From Actinomyces capricornis (GTDB lineage: Bacteria > Actinomycetota > Actinomycetes > Actinomycetales > Actinomycetaceae): 64,000 nt of DNA. The notes under the pieces are model-generated. The model searched no databases, was not told where the DNA came from, and saw only the letters and a program-made list of their open reading frames with translations. The DNA is taken from contig NZ_AP025017.1 of the NCBI RefSeq assembly GCF_019974135.1, positions 2,790,001-2,854,000 of the forward strand. The letters run 5' to 3'. The position numbers and the translations under genes were made by a program. Positions 8,839 through 20,287 of this stretch are shown piece after piece (the stretch's first letter is position 1; every line of letters begins with the position of its first letter).

Positions 8839-9839
8839 ATGACCCACGCTAACGCTCCTTTGACTCCCACGGGCCGATGGCGCCTGGCCAGATGCGTGGT
8901 CGACGAGGGGTGGGCGCTGCGCCGGGCGGCCGAGCGATTCCAGGTCTGCCCCGCCACCGCCAAGCGGTGGGCCGACCGTTACAGGGCCGGCCAGCCCATG
9001 GAGGACCGCTCCAGCCGGCCCCGCCGCAGCCCCTCGCGCCTGCCCAGGCGCACAGAGCGGCGGATCATCGCCCTGAGGGTCACCCGCCGTTGGGGGCCGC
9101 ACAGGATCGCCTATCACCTGCGCCTGGCCCGCTCGACGGTCGGGCGGGTCCTGGAGCGCTACCGCATGCCCCCGCTGTCCCACCTCGACCAGGCCACCGG
9201 GCTGCCCGCGCGCCGCCGGGCCCCGATCAGATACGAGAAGGAACTGCCCGGCGAGCTGGTCCACGTGGACGTCAAGAAGCTCGGCCGCATCCCCGACGGG
9301 GGCGGGTGGCGCGCCCACGGGCGCGGCTCGCAGCAGGACAAGGCCGCCGGGCGCGAGCGCGACCGCGCTGCCCGGGGCGGGGCCAGCCCGTCTCGCGGCT
9401 ACCGCTACCTGCACCACGCCGTCGACGACTGCTCCAGGATGGCCTACTCCGAGATCCTCGACGACGAGCGCAAGGAGACCGCGGCCGGGTTCTGGAAGCG
9501 CGCCAGCGCGTTCTTCGCCTCCCAGGGCATCACCGTGCGCGCGGTGATGACCGACAACGGCGCCTGCTACCGCTCGCGCGCCTTCGCCCAGGCCCTGGGA
9601 GAGGGCGTCAAGCACAAGCGGACCCGCCCCTATCGGCCCCAGACCAACGGCAAGGTCGAGCGGTTCAACGGACCCTGGCCGCCGAGTGGGCCTACGCGCG
9701 CGCCTACACCAGCGAGGCCGAGCGCGAGAACGCCTACGGCCAGTAGCTCCACCACTACAATAACGACCGGCCCCACACCGGCATCGCAGGCCAAACCCCC
9801 TCACAACGCGTTCACAACCTCACGAGGAAGAACACCTAG
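8839..9839 (+). pseudogene. IS481-family transposase, frameshifted and nonsense-mutated
   Basis: The reading frame from ATG 8839 encodes an N-terminal helix-turn-helix (RAAERFQVCPATAKRWADRY) and the DDE integrase core: Asp in LVHVDVKKLG, Asp in VMTDNGACYRS, Glu in TNGKVERFN. A single base is missing near 9669 (CAACGGACC where CAACCGGACC would read RFNRTLAAEW), so the original frame continues at +1. In that frame a TAG at 9744-9746 replaces a tryptophan before LHHYNNDRPHTG. The ancestral stop is TAG at 9837-9839, lying inside the CCTAGG target duplication rather than in the element. Two lesions make activity unlikely, though the catalytic triad precedes both. Confidence 0.9.
9810..9834. repeat. 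Right terminal inverted repeat of the IS
   Basis: 25 bp complementary to the left end with four mismatches. It overlaps the last codons of the transposase. Confidence 0.88.
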
Positions 9840-9840
9840 G
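9835..9840. repeat. Right target-site duplication (CCTAGG)
   Basis: Its palindromic CTAG holds the transposase stop (TAG 9837-9839, plus strand) and the methyltransferase stop (TAG 9838-9836, minus strand). Confidence 0.8.
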
Positions 9841-10477
9841 CCTTGGTCGCCAGGACGTGCAGCCAGCCCCTGCGGGGGTGGTGGTCCGCCTCGACCTGCG
9901 TGAAGCCCGCGGCCTGGACGAGGTCGGCGAGCTCCTCGCCGTCGGGCACGGTCATGCCCAGGCGCTGCGCCCAGGAGCCGGCCATGCGGCGGTCGGCGAA
10001 CTCATTGGCGATGAGGAGGCGCCCGCCGGGACGCAGAACCCGGTGGATCTCGGCCAGGCCGGCGGGCAGGTCCGGCCAGAAGTAGATGGTCTCGAAGGCG
10101 GTGACGACGTCGAAGAAGGCGTCAGGGAAGGGGATCGCCTGCGCCGATCCCTCCACGGCCCGCAGGCGCCCGGAGCGGGCGGCTGCCCTGTTGACCCGGA
10201 GGGTCGTGGCCACGGCGTCGGGGGAGTGGTCCACCCCGGCGACCTCCCGCCGGGTCAGCCGCAGGATGCGGGAGATGGCCTTGCCGCCGCCGCAGCCGAT
10301 GTCGAGCACCCGGTCCGCATCCCGGATCCCGGCGGCCTGCAGGCCCCAGGTGTGGAGGTGGCGATGGCCGTGGTTCATGCCGCGCAGTAGGAGGCGGCCC
10401 ACCAGCGAGGAGGGGTGGGAGAACTGCGACTCGGTGGTGGGCCCGGGGTGCTCAGCGGTGCTGGGGGTCATGACCAC
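9836..10477 (-). CDS. Class I SAM-dependent methyltransferase
   Basis: A 213-residue protein with the Rossmann-type methyltransferase fold. Motif I is [14 protein letters not shown] (about residues 58-71), an acidic residue ending strand 2 follows in [11 protein letters not shown], and the post-motif region reads [17 protein letters not shown]. It resembles UbiE/small-molecule methyltransferases, but the substrate is unknown. Two ATG codons (10477, 10471) are possible starts and neither has a clear ribosome binding site. The gene lies 51 bp downstream of the YciI gene and probably shares its transcript. Its stop codon is the CTAG of the IS target duplication, so the insertion left the protein unchanged. 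Confidence 0.85.
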   Translation of the reverse strand: MVMTPSTAEHPGPTTESQFSHPSSLVGRLLLRGMNHGHRHLHTWGLQAAGIRDADRVLDIGCGGGKAISRILRLTRREVAGVDHSPDAVATTLRVNRAAARSGRLRAVEGSAQAIPFPDAFFDVVTAFETIYFWPDLPAGLAEIHRVLRPGGRLLIANEFADRRMAGSWAQRLGMTVPDGEELADLVQAAGFTQVEADHHPRRGWLHVLATKA

Positions 10478-10528
10478 ATGGTCCGCGCCGTCGTGATGCG
10501 GGACAAGGGGCGTCAGAAAAACGGTGCG

Positions 10529-10822
10529 CTACTGGGCGGGGGCCAGCACCCCGATGACCGGGTTCCACTCCCGGGCGATGCGCTCGGCGATGAGGCCCCG
10601 CTGCTGGAAGGGGTCGGCCTCCAGCAGGGCCAGAGCGTCGGCCTCATCCTCAGCGCGCACCACGATGAGGGCGTCATGGGTGCCCACGTAGGGTCCTGCC
10701 GCCAGCAGCCGGCCCTCCTGGGCCAGGCCCGCGTTGAAGGCGCGGTGGGAGGGGCGCACCTGGGCCATCTCCTCATCACGGTCGGTGACGTAGTGGTACT
10801 CCACGGCATAGATCCTGCTCAT
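10529..10822 (-). CDS. YciI-like protein
   Basis: A 97-residue protein of the YciI family (dimeric ferredoxin-like alpha+beta barrel). It shows the typical [20 protein letters not shown] segment with the conserved His (about residue 26) and the C-terminal DPFQQRGL motif. Family members are small proteins of mostly unknown reaction. A minus-strand TAGGCT (10829-10834) ends 6 nt before the ATG, so the transcript is probably leaderless. It is divergent from uvrA and followed by the methyltransferase. Confidence 0.85.
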   Translation of the reverse strand: MSRIYAVEYHYVTDRDEEMAQVRPSHRAFNAGLAQEGRLLAAGPYVGTHDALIVVRAEDEADALALLEADPFQQRGLIAERIAREWNPVIGVLAPAQ

Positions 10823-10828
10823 GGGCCC

Positions 10829-10834
10829 AGCCTA
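10829..10834 (-). promoter_or_regulatory. -10 box, leaderless yciI transcript
   Basis: TAGGCT on the minus strand, 6 nt from the ATG at 10822. Confidence 0.55.
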
Positions 10835-10892
10835 CGCGCAGGGCCGGGTGCAGGGGCCGCGGCGGGCGCCCACCCACCACGGATGAGATGTG

Positions 10893-10908
10893 TCGAACAC
10901 ATGTACAC
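10893..10908 (+). promoter_or_regulatory. Possible LexA operator of uvrA
   Basis: The left half TCGAAC is perfect for the actinobacterial SOS box (TCGAAC-N4-GTTCGA) but the right half is GTACAC, giving 9 of 12 matches. It lies 15 bp upstream of the uvrA -10 box, where a repressor would block the -35 region. A second inverted pair, GAACAC/GTGTTC, overlaps it. The call is weaker than the ruvA site. Confidence 0.4.
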
Positions 10909-10922
10909 AGGTGTTCAGGCCC

Positions 10923-10928
10923 TAGACT
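10923..10928 (+). promoter_or_regulatory. -10 box, leaderless uvrA transcript
   Basis: TAGACT, 8 nt before the GTG at 10937, with no ribosome binding site between. Confidence 0.55.
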
Positions 10929-10936
10929 CTCACCTC

Positions 10937-13777
<2,841 letters not shown>

Positions 13778-13805
13778 GGGAGGCCCGTGCCGGCAGGGCC
13801 CGCGA

Positions 13806-16319
13806 TCACTGCGGGCTGGAGGGGTCCGGGGAGCTGGAGGGGCGCTGGGAGGCCTGCTCCTCGGCGGCCGCCCGGTTGTAGGCCAGGGATAGCGCGAAGC
13901 AGACCAGGCCCGCCACCGCCAGGGCCAGGACCCGCATGATCGAGTTGTGCGAGCCCAGGTCCACGGCGGCGAGCTTGAGCACCGCGATGAGGACCAGGCC
14001 CAGGCCGTAGTGGCGCAGCACCGTGGCGCGCAGCCGGAAGCCCAGGATGATGCACACGGCCCCGGTCAGCAGGATGAGGATGGTCATGAGCACCGATTCC
14101 ACGCTGCTGCCGCTGAGGATGAGCGCCGAGCTCCACAGGGTCAGGGAGCTGAGCAGGGCACTGGCCAGGGTGGCGTCCGTGGCGCCGAACCAGGCCCACA
14201 CGAAGCGGTTGGCCAGGACCGCCAGAGCGGCCGCCACCGCGATGAGCGGCATCCGCCAGAGCAGGGAGTCCACGAGCACCGTCGCGGCCGACAGCATGGT
14301 CAGGACGCCCAGGGCTCCCAGCACCCAGCCCAGCCAGGCGTGGGGCGGGGCCTGCGTGGGCGCGGCGGGAAGGGCCTGGGGGAACTGCCCCGCCAGGCGC
14401 AGTGCGAGCAGGCGGTGCACCGTGGCCTGCGGATGGGCCAGCCCCAGCCACAGCAGGGCCGCCAGCATGACGCCGAAGATCAGCGTGGGCAGGACCGAAT
14501 CCGTGCTCTGGGGCAGGAGGCGGCCGACCAGCGAGGGCAGGACGAGTGCCGCAGAGGCGGCCATGATCCACACGCTGATCCGCAGCGGCGGTGGGATGGT
14601 GGGGGCCGTGCCGGGCGCCTGCGGGGTATGCTCCCACCCCGGGGCGCTCTCAAGGACCGCGGTCAGGGTATGGATGGCCACGAGCGCGGCGATGAGGCCC
14701 ACGACCTCCAGGGGGCGGCGCGTGGTCAGCAGGAGCGGCAGGCCCGCCAGTGCGCTGAGCGCCAAGAGCGGTGAGGTGAAGCGCTCGCGCAGCACCGGCA
14801 CGCAGGCCAGCGCGACCACCAGGACCACCGGCAGCGCCAGGGCGGGCGTCGCAAATGCGGCGAGGATGCCCAGGAGAAGGGTCGTGACCAGGTGCACCGG
14901 GGCGCATGGGCGGCGCCAGCCCGCGGGCCCCGGGTCGAGCATGAGCGTGGAGACCGCTGCCAGCAGGCACAGGGCGAGGCCACTGGTCAGGGCGGTGAGC
15001 AACTCGGCCTGGGGCGTGGCGCTGAGGAGGTGGACCAGACGCAGGAGGCTGAAGCCCAGGACGATCCCCGCGACGGCCCAGTCGGCGCCCGCTGCGCCGC
15101 GGTACCCGGCGCTCCACAGCAGCCGGCTGGAGTCGAGCTGCTGGAGGAGCAGGGCGGCGCCGGTCAGGACCGTGAGCGCGATCGCCCCCAGGGAGGAGGC
15201 CTCCACCAGGACGGCGGCCGGGGTCATGAGCAGGGTCGCGCCCAGGACGACCAGGGAGGTCACGGGGTACCAGGCGGCCGGGCGCATGGGGCGCCCGCGC
15301 CGCGCCAGGATCGAGGTGATCGCTGCCAGGACGACGGCGTAGCAGCAGGCCAGGGCCCAGGTGCCCAGGTGGGGCTCGGGAGCCCACCAGGTCCGCCAGG
15401 AGGCGAAGCCGATGGTCACCAGGGCCCCGATGGTCGAGACCACCGCGGTGAAGACCTGGCCGGTCAGGCGCGAGAGGATGAGCAGGGCCGCGCCCCAGGC
15501 GGCCATGAGCGTGAAGGCCGCGCCCATGGGCAGGACGGCCAGGAGGGCCGCGCCGATGATGGACACGAAGCCCAGGGCGCCGCCGGTGCCGGTCATCGTC
15601 GCGGCGGCCACGCGCAGGTGCGGGCGGGAGCCGGCCAGCCGGGTGCCCCCGGCCACCAGGGACAGGCCGAGCAGCCCCAGGGCGCCGACCTTGACCCCAT
15701 CGGGGATCGAGTCCCACACCAGGGCGATGAGGCTGACCGCCGCCAGCACCACCAGCAGCGCCGCCGCCGCGGAGAGCAGGTAGCGGCCGAGATTGCCCTC
15801 GCTGCGCATGGCCGCGGGCAGGAGCGGTGCGCTGGCCGCGGGCCGGGCCGGCGGCGTGGGCTGGAGTGGTGGCGTGGGCCCGGCGGCTGCCGGCGGCACC
15901 GTGATGTACCCGTAGGGCCTGGGGCCCTGTGCGGCGGGGGCCTGAGCGCCCTGGTCCCGCAGCCCCGGCGGCTGGGGCACCGCGGGTGGCGAGTCCGGTG
16001 GGACCTCGGGCGCCGCGCCCGGTTCGCCCTCGGACTGCTCGGGCTCCGGGCCCTTGACCTGCTCTGGCTCGGACGGCGCGGCCCAGCCCTGGGCGGCGTC
16101 CTCCTGCGCGGCGAGGCCCTTGGCGGCTGAGTCCTGGGCGGATGGATCCTGGGAGGCGGGCGACGGGATCGTGGCGGCCGGAGCGGTGGACGCAGGCGGG
16201 GTGGAGGGTGCGGGGCGCTGGGCCACCCGGCGGGCGATCCAGTCGAGCTTGCGCTCCATGAGGTCGAGCCGGGCGATGATCTCCGATGAGCGGTCACCGG
16301 GGCCGTATGGGGCGGGCAT
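13806..16319 (-). CDS. DUF2339-type polytopic membrane protein
   Basis: An 837-residue protein. The first 170 residues are soluble and Pro/Ala/Gln-rich, after a short helical start (SSEIIARLDLMERKLDWIARRV). The rest is a long run of 20 or more hydrophobic segments, the architecture of DUF2339 family proteins, whose function is unknown. It ends in a short charged tail. The ATG at 16319 has GGGAG 6 nt upstream; a further in-frame ATG 39 bp 5' is less likely. It is divergent from the UDP-glucose pyrophosphorylase gene and convergent with uvrA. Nothing in the sequence names a substrate. Confidence 0.78.
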   Translation of the reverse strand: MPAPYGPGDRSSEIIARLDLMERKLDWIARRVAQRPAPSTPPASTAPAATIPSPASQDPSAQDSAAKGLAAQEDAAQGWAAPSEPEQVKGPEPEQSEGEPGAAPEVPPDSPPAVPQPPGLRDQGAQAPAAQGPRPYGYITVPPAAAGPTPPLQPTPPARPAASAPLLPAAMRSEGNLGRYLLSAAAALLVVLAAVSLIALVWDSIPDGVKVGALGLLGLSLVAGGTRLAGSRPHLRVAAATMTGTGGALGFVSIIGAALLAVLPMGAAFTLMAAWGAALLILSRLTGQVFTAVVSTIGALVTIGFASWRTWWAPEPHLGTWALACCYAVVLAAITSILARRGRPMRPAAWYPVTSLVVLGATLLMTPAAVLVEASSLGAIALTVLTGAALLLQQLDSSRLLWSAGYRGAAGADWAVAGIVLGFSLLRLVHLLSATPQAELLTALTSGLALCLLAAVSTLMLDPGPAGWRRPCAPVHLVTTLLLGILAAFATPALALPVVLVVALACVPVLRERFTSPLLALSALAGLPLLLTTRRPLEVVGLIAALVAIHTLTAVLESAPGWEHTPQAPGTAPTIPPPLRISVWIMAASAALVLPSLVGRLLPQSTDSVLPTLIFGVMLAALLWLGLAHPQATVHRLLALRLAGQFPQALPAAPTQAPPHAWLGWVLGALGVLTMLSAATVLVDSLLWRMPLIAVAAALAVLANRFVWAWFGATDATLASALLSSLTLWSSALILSGSSVESVLMTILILLTGAVCIILGFRLRATVLRHYGLGLVLIAVLKLAAVDLGSHNSIMRVLALAVAGLVCFALSLAYNRAAAEEQASQRPSSSPDPSSPQ

Positions 16320-16492
16320 GTGGGACTCCCAGAAAGGCGGGCAACGTGGGAACAGCAACTATCATCAACCATGACCGTTGAGGCCGCAACGGCTACAAAG
16401 ACTCAGGAAACCGTTCCAATAAGTGACATGCATCATAGTACTCAAAAACGAACGAAGTCGAACAGGATAGGACATGCGGGGGTGTCGTCGGA

Positions 16493-16498
16493 TACCCT
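16493..16498 (+). promoter_or_regulatory. -10 box, leaderless UGPase transcript
   Basis: TACCCT ends 6 nt before the ATG at 16505. The 185-bp divergent spacer (16320-16504) is AT-rich in its middle and must hold both promoters. Confidence 0.45.
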
Positions 16499-16504
16499 CA
16501 TGCC

Positions 16505-17881
16505 ATGAGCGAGAACGGACTGTCCCGGGCCCAGGCGAAGATGCGTGAGGCGGGTGTCGCCGCCGAGGCGATCGATGTCTTCAGCCACTACTACCGTGCG
16601 CTGGAGGAGGGGGCCACAGGCCTCATCCCCGAGGACACCATCGAGCCGCTGACCTCCATCGACTCCATCGAGGATGTCCAGGTCGACCAGGACGCGGCGC
16701 GCGAGGCCCTGGGGCGCACCGTCCTGATCAAGCTCAACGGCGGCCTGGGCACCTCGATGGGGATGGACCGGGCCAAGTCGCTCCTGCCGGTGCGCGAGGG
16801 TCGGAGCTTCCTGGACCTCCTGGTCGCACAGGTGCGCGCCGCGCGCGAGGCCCACGGGGTGAGCCTGCCGCTGATCTTCATGAACTCCTTCCGCACCCGG
16901 CGCGACACCCTGGAGGCGCTGGCCGCCTACCCGGACCTGGCGGTCCCGGGCCTGCCCCTGGACTTCCTGCAGAACCAGGAGCCCAAGCTGCGCCAGGACG
17001 ACCTCAGCCCGGTGGAGTGGCCGGCGGATCCCGAGCTGGAGTGGTGCCCGCCGGGCCACGGGGACATCTACACCGCGCTCATGGCCTCGGGGGTGCTCGA
17101 TGCGCTGATCGAGCAGGGCTACCGCTATGCGATGACCTCCAACTCCGACAACCTCGGTGCGGCCCCCTCGGCCAGGATCGCCGGCTGGTTCGCGGCCTCG
17201 GGGGCCCCGTACGCCGCCGAGATGTGCCGGCGCACGCCCGCGGATGTCAAGGGCGGCCACCTGGCCGTGCGCACCCGCGATGGCCGGATCATCCTGCGCG
17301 ACACCGCCCAGACGCCCGCCGAGGAGATGCACTACTTCACCGACCAGTTCCGCCACCCCTTCTTCCACACCAACAACCTGTGGTTCGACCTCCGGGTCCT
17401 GCGCGAGACCCTCGTTGAGCGCCGAGGAATCCTGGGCCTGCCCCTGATCAAGAACACCAAGACCGTCGATCCCGCCGATCCGGACTCCACGCCGGTGGTG
17501 CAGATCGAAACGGCTATGGGTGCCGCCGTCGAGGCCTTCGAGGGCGCCACGGCCATCGAGGTGCCGCGCAGCCGCTTCCTGCCGGTCAAGACCACCAACG
17601 ACCTGCTGCTGCTGCGCTCGGATGCCTACGAGCTCGACGACGCCGGGCTGCTGACCCAGGTGGCCCGGCCCGCCTGCACGGTGAGCCTGGACAGCCGCTT
17701 CTACAAGACGATCAAGGACTTCGAGGCCCGCTTCCCCCACGGCGCCCCCTCGCTGCGGGAGGCCGTCTCCTTCAGCGTCGCGGGGGACTGGACCTTCGGC
17801 GAGGGCGTGGTGGCCACCGGGCAGGCGGCGGTCGCCGAGGCCGGGTCGCCGGGCCGCGTGGCCGACGGCGCCCGGATCTGA
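16505..17881 (+). CDS. UTP-glucose-1-phosphate uridylyltransferase (UDPGP type)
   Basis: A 458-residue cytosolic nucleotidyltransferase making UDP-glucose from UTP and glucose 1-phosphate. It belongs to the eukaryote-like UDPGP family rather than the GalU family. The nucleotide-binding loop LNGGLGTSMGMDRAKSLLPV is near residues 79-98. Further landmarks are the conserved PPGHGDIY segment (about 182-189), SNSDNLGA (about 213-220) and KTTNDLLLLRSD (about 361-372). UDP-glucose would feed glycogen, cell-wall and glycolipid synthesis, which fits the trehalose/glycogen and PIM genes further along. A related UDP-sugar activity is possible. Confidence 0.92.
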   Translation: MSENGLSRAQAKMREAGVAAEAIDVFSHYYRALEEGATGLIPEDTIEPLTSIDSIEDVQVDQDAAREALGRTVLIKLNGGLGTSMGMDRAKSLLPVREGRSFLDLLVAQVRAAREAHGVSLPLIFMNSFRTRRDTLEALAAYPDLAVPGLPLDFLQNQEPKLRQDDLSPVEWPADPELEWCPPGHGDIYTALMASGVLDALIEQGYRYAMTSNSDNLGAAPSARIAGWFAASGAPYAAEMCRRTPADVKGGHLAVRTRDGRIILRDTAQTPAEEMHYFTDQFRHPFFHTNNLWFDLRVLRETLVERRGILGLPLIKNTKTVDPADPDSTPVVQIETAMGAAVEAFEGATAIEVPRSRFLPVKTTNDLLLLRSDAYELDDAGLLTQVARPACTVSLDSRFYKTIKDFEARFPHGAPSLREAVSFSVAGDWTFGEGVVATGQAAVAEAGSPGRVADGARI

Positions 17882-17950
17882 GCGCGCCCGAGCGGCCGGC
17901 GCGGGAGGCCTTTGCCACCGGTGATCCGCGCACCGCTCAGGCGGCGTCAC

Positions 17951-19999
17951 TCAGGCCGGGCCGCCGGCGCCCTCAGTGAGGCTCGGGCTGTCCACCGCCA
18001 GGTTCTCCACGGTCAGCGAGGCGCCCTCGTCCTGCGGGGGAGTGGCCAGGCCCCAGACCTGGCGGTAGAAGCTGAGCTCGGCCTCGTAGTGCCGGCGGAT
18101 GTTGGCCGCCATGCGGAAGCCGTGGCCCTCGCCGTGGAAGACCTCCAGGGCCACCGGCGCGCCCTTGGCCCGGATGGCCTCGTACATGAGGGTGGCCTGC
18201 TCGGCCGGGACGATGGGGTCCTCCGAGCCCTGGACCAGCAGCAGGGGCGTGGTGATGGAGTCCACGTGCGTGATGGGGCTGCGCTCGATGAGCACCGGGT
18301 CCTGGGGGTCCTGGGTGCCGATGAGCTGGCCGATGTAGTGCGACTCGAACTTGTGGGTGGTGGCCCGCAGTCGGGTCAGGTCCGCGATGCCGAAGCAGGA
18401 GGCCGCCGCGGAGAAGACCTCGGTGCGGGTGATGGCCGACAGCACCGTGAAGCCGCCGGCCGAGGACCCGCGGATGGCCATGCGCCGCGGATCGACCAGC
18501 CCGCGCTCGGCCAGGAAGCGCGCCCCGCTGATGCAGTCCTCGACGTCGTGGATGCCCCAGTTGCCCTCCAGGGCCCTGCGGTAGCCGGTGCCGTAGCCCA
18601 TCGAGCCGCGGTAGTTGACGTCCAGGTAGGCGAAGCCGCGGCTGGTCCAGTACTGGATGCGCAGGTCGTAGCCGGGTGCCGCGGTGGCCGTGGGGCCGCC
18701 GTGGACATTGACGATCAGTGGGGGCAGCTCGCCCTCGGGCCCGGTGTGGTGGGCCGAGGTCGGCGGGTAGTAGAAGCCGTGGGCGGTGGCGCCGTCGGTG
18801 CTCGTCCACGAGACCGGGTCGGGGAAGGACACGCCGATGGCCTCGGGCTCGAACTCGCCCGAGCCGCGCAGCACCTGGACCTGGCCGTTCCTGACCTCCA
18901 CGATGCAGGGCATGGCCAGCTCATTGGAGGCCAGCATGACCACCCGGCCCGCCGAGCAGGCCACATTGCCGATGGGCTGCCAGCCCACGTTCCACTCCTC
19001 CAGCTCGCCGTTGGATAGCCTGATGGTGCCCAGGTGCCAGATCGCGTTGCGGGCCCAGGAGGCGATGAGGTGCTCGCCGTCCAGGACGTCGAAGGAGTGC
19101 GGCCCCAGCTGCCAGGCCGGGCAGGTGAAGGTGGCCTGGGCCGGGTGCAGGGCGCGGGTGCGCAGCTGCGCGGCCCACCCCTCCCGGTTGGTGCCGCGGC
19201 GCGGGAAGCCCTCGGTGCGGTAGAGGTTCCAGAACCCCGAGGAGTTCGAGCCGTGGACGAGCTCGCACTCCTCGGTCCAGCGCGGCTCGGCCACCGAGTG
19301 GCCCGACCCGCCGTCGAGCACCACCTGCTCGCCGATGGTTCCGTCGGGCAGCAGGTCGCCCACGTGCAGGGCGGCGTTGTCCCAGGGCATGCCCGGGTGG
19401 TCCCAGGTGATCCAGGCCAGGTGCTCGCCATCGGGGGAGATCGTGGGGGAGGTGACGAAGTCGGTGCCGCTGACGACGGTGCGCACGGCCTCGTCGTCGC
19501 GCGCCCCCGAGCCGTCCAGGGGGATGGCCACCAGGGAGTTGACGGGCTCGCCCGGGCCCCGGTGGTCCTCGCGCACGGCGTAGACCAGGCCCCGGGCCGT
19601 ATCGATCTCCAGGTCCCCGTGGCGCACGTCCCCGTAGATCGTCAGCGGCACCAGGCCGCGCATGCGATGGGCGACGTCGTAGCGGTACAGGCGCCCGTCC
19701 CCGGCATGGGAGACCACGATGATCCCCCCGTCCACCGCGTAGGCCCGGCCCCCGTACTCGTGGACGCGGGTGCGCGCATCGACCAGCTCATCAGCCGGGG
19801 TCAGGGGCAGGACCTCGCCGATCTGCCCGTCGCCGTCGCGGCGCAGCAGGACATTGCGGCCGGCCTGGGAGGCGCGCTGCTCCACCCAGTAGGTGTCCGG
19901 GCCGTCGACCCGCACCTGGGACAGGCGCACCGTCCTGGTGGTGATCGTCCCCGGAGTGATGGGCGAGGGCCAGGTGCCGAAGGGGGCGGTGGTGCTCAT
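17951..19999 (-). CDS. S9-family prolyl oligopeptidase-like serine peptidase
   Basis: A 682-residue protein with an N-terminal beta-propeller-like region (about 1-400) and a C-terminal alpha/beta-hydrolase domain. The nucleophile elbow GSSAGG places the catalytic serine at Ser513, followed by the aspartate in GSEDPIVP and the histidine in GEGHGFR. This is the arrangement of dipeptidyl/acylaminoacyl peptidases that cleave short peptides. No signal peptide is seen, so it is probably cytosolic. The ATG at 19999 has AGGAGG close upstream (minus strand); the frame continues 5' but without a better start. It is divergent from dxs. Confidence 0.9.
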   Translation of the reverse strand: MSTTAPFGTWPSPITPGTITTRTVRLSQVRVDGPDTYWVEQRASQAGRNVLLRRDGDGQIGEVLPLTPADELVDARTRVHEYGGRAYAVDGGIIVVSHAGDGRLYRYDVAHRMRGLVPLTIYGDVRHGDLEIDTARGLVYAVREDHRGPGEPVNSLVAIPLDGSGARDDEAVRTVVSGTDFVTSPTISPDGEHLAWITWDHPGMPWDNAALHVGDLLPDGTIGEQVVLDGGSGHSVAEPRWTEECELVHGSNSSGFWNLYRTEGFPRRGTNREGWAAQLRTRALHPAQATFTCPAWQLGPHSFDVLDGEHLIASWARNAIWHLGTIRLSNGELEEWNVGWQPIGNVACSAGRVVMLASNELAMPCIVEVRNGQVQVLRGSGEFEPEAIGVSFPDPVSWTSTDGATAHGFYYPPTSAHHTGPEGELPPLIVNVHGGPTATAAPGYDLRIQYWTSRGFAYLDVNYRGSMGYGTGYRRALEGNWGIHDVEDCISGARFLAERGLVDPRRMAIRGSSAGGFTVLSAITRTEVFSAAASCFGIADLTRLRATTHKFESHYIGQLIGTQDPQDPVLIERSPITHVDSITTPLLLVQGSEDPIVPAEQATLMYEAIRAKGAPVALEVFHGEGHGFRMAANIRRHYEAELSFYRQVWGLATPPQDEGASLTVENLAVDSPSLTEGAGGPA

Positions 20000-20287
20000 G
20001 GTTCCTCCTGGGAGGCGCGGATCCCGGCGGGGACCGCTCCCAGGATCCCAGGAGCGGGCCGGCCGGCGCGCCGGGACGGCGGGCTGGTGGGGCGGTGGGA
20101 CCGGTCCGTCCCGACCAAGGCACACCCTAACGTCCTTGCCGTGAGCAATGTGACACCCACTCGACATCCGGTCCTGCCCTTATGCTGTGGAGCAGAAGGG
20201 CCATCCCCGGCGGCCGGGCCGTATAGCCCGCCCTGCTGGGCGATCTGGACCATGCCGAGAGATGCCGAGAGATAGAAGAGGACCCCG
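20000..20287. promoter_or_regulatory. Divergent promoter region, S9 peptidase and dxs
   Basis: 288 bp without a gene. TATGCT at 20181-20186 is a candidate -10 for dxs, with only a weak -35. AGAGG at 20275-20279 may be the dxs ribosome binding site. No riboswitch-like structure was recognised. Confidence 0.35.

Larger units (their letters stand above)
8740..9834 (+). mobile_element. IS481-family insertion sequence, complete ends, inactivated transposase
   Basis: A 1095-bp element bounded by 25-bp terminal inverted repeats (8740-8764 and 9810-9834) that match at 21 of 25 positions and begin TGT. The direct repeat CCTAGG flanks both ends. It sits between the P-type ATPase gene and a methyltransferase gene, just past both coding ends, so no neighbour is interrupted. 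Its only gene is a broken DDE transposase. Both ends are intact, so the element could in principle be mobilised in trans by a related transposase. Confidence 0.9.
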
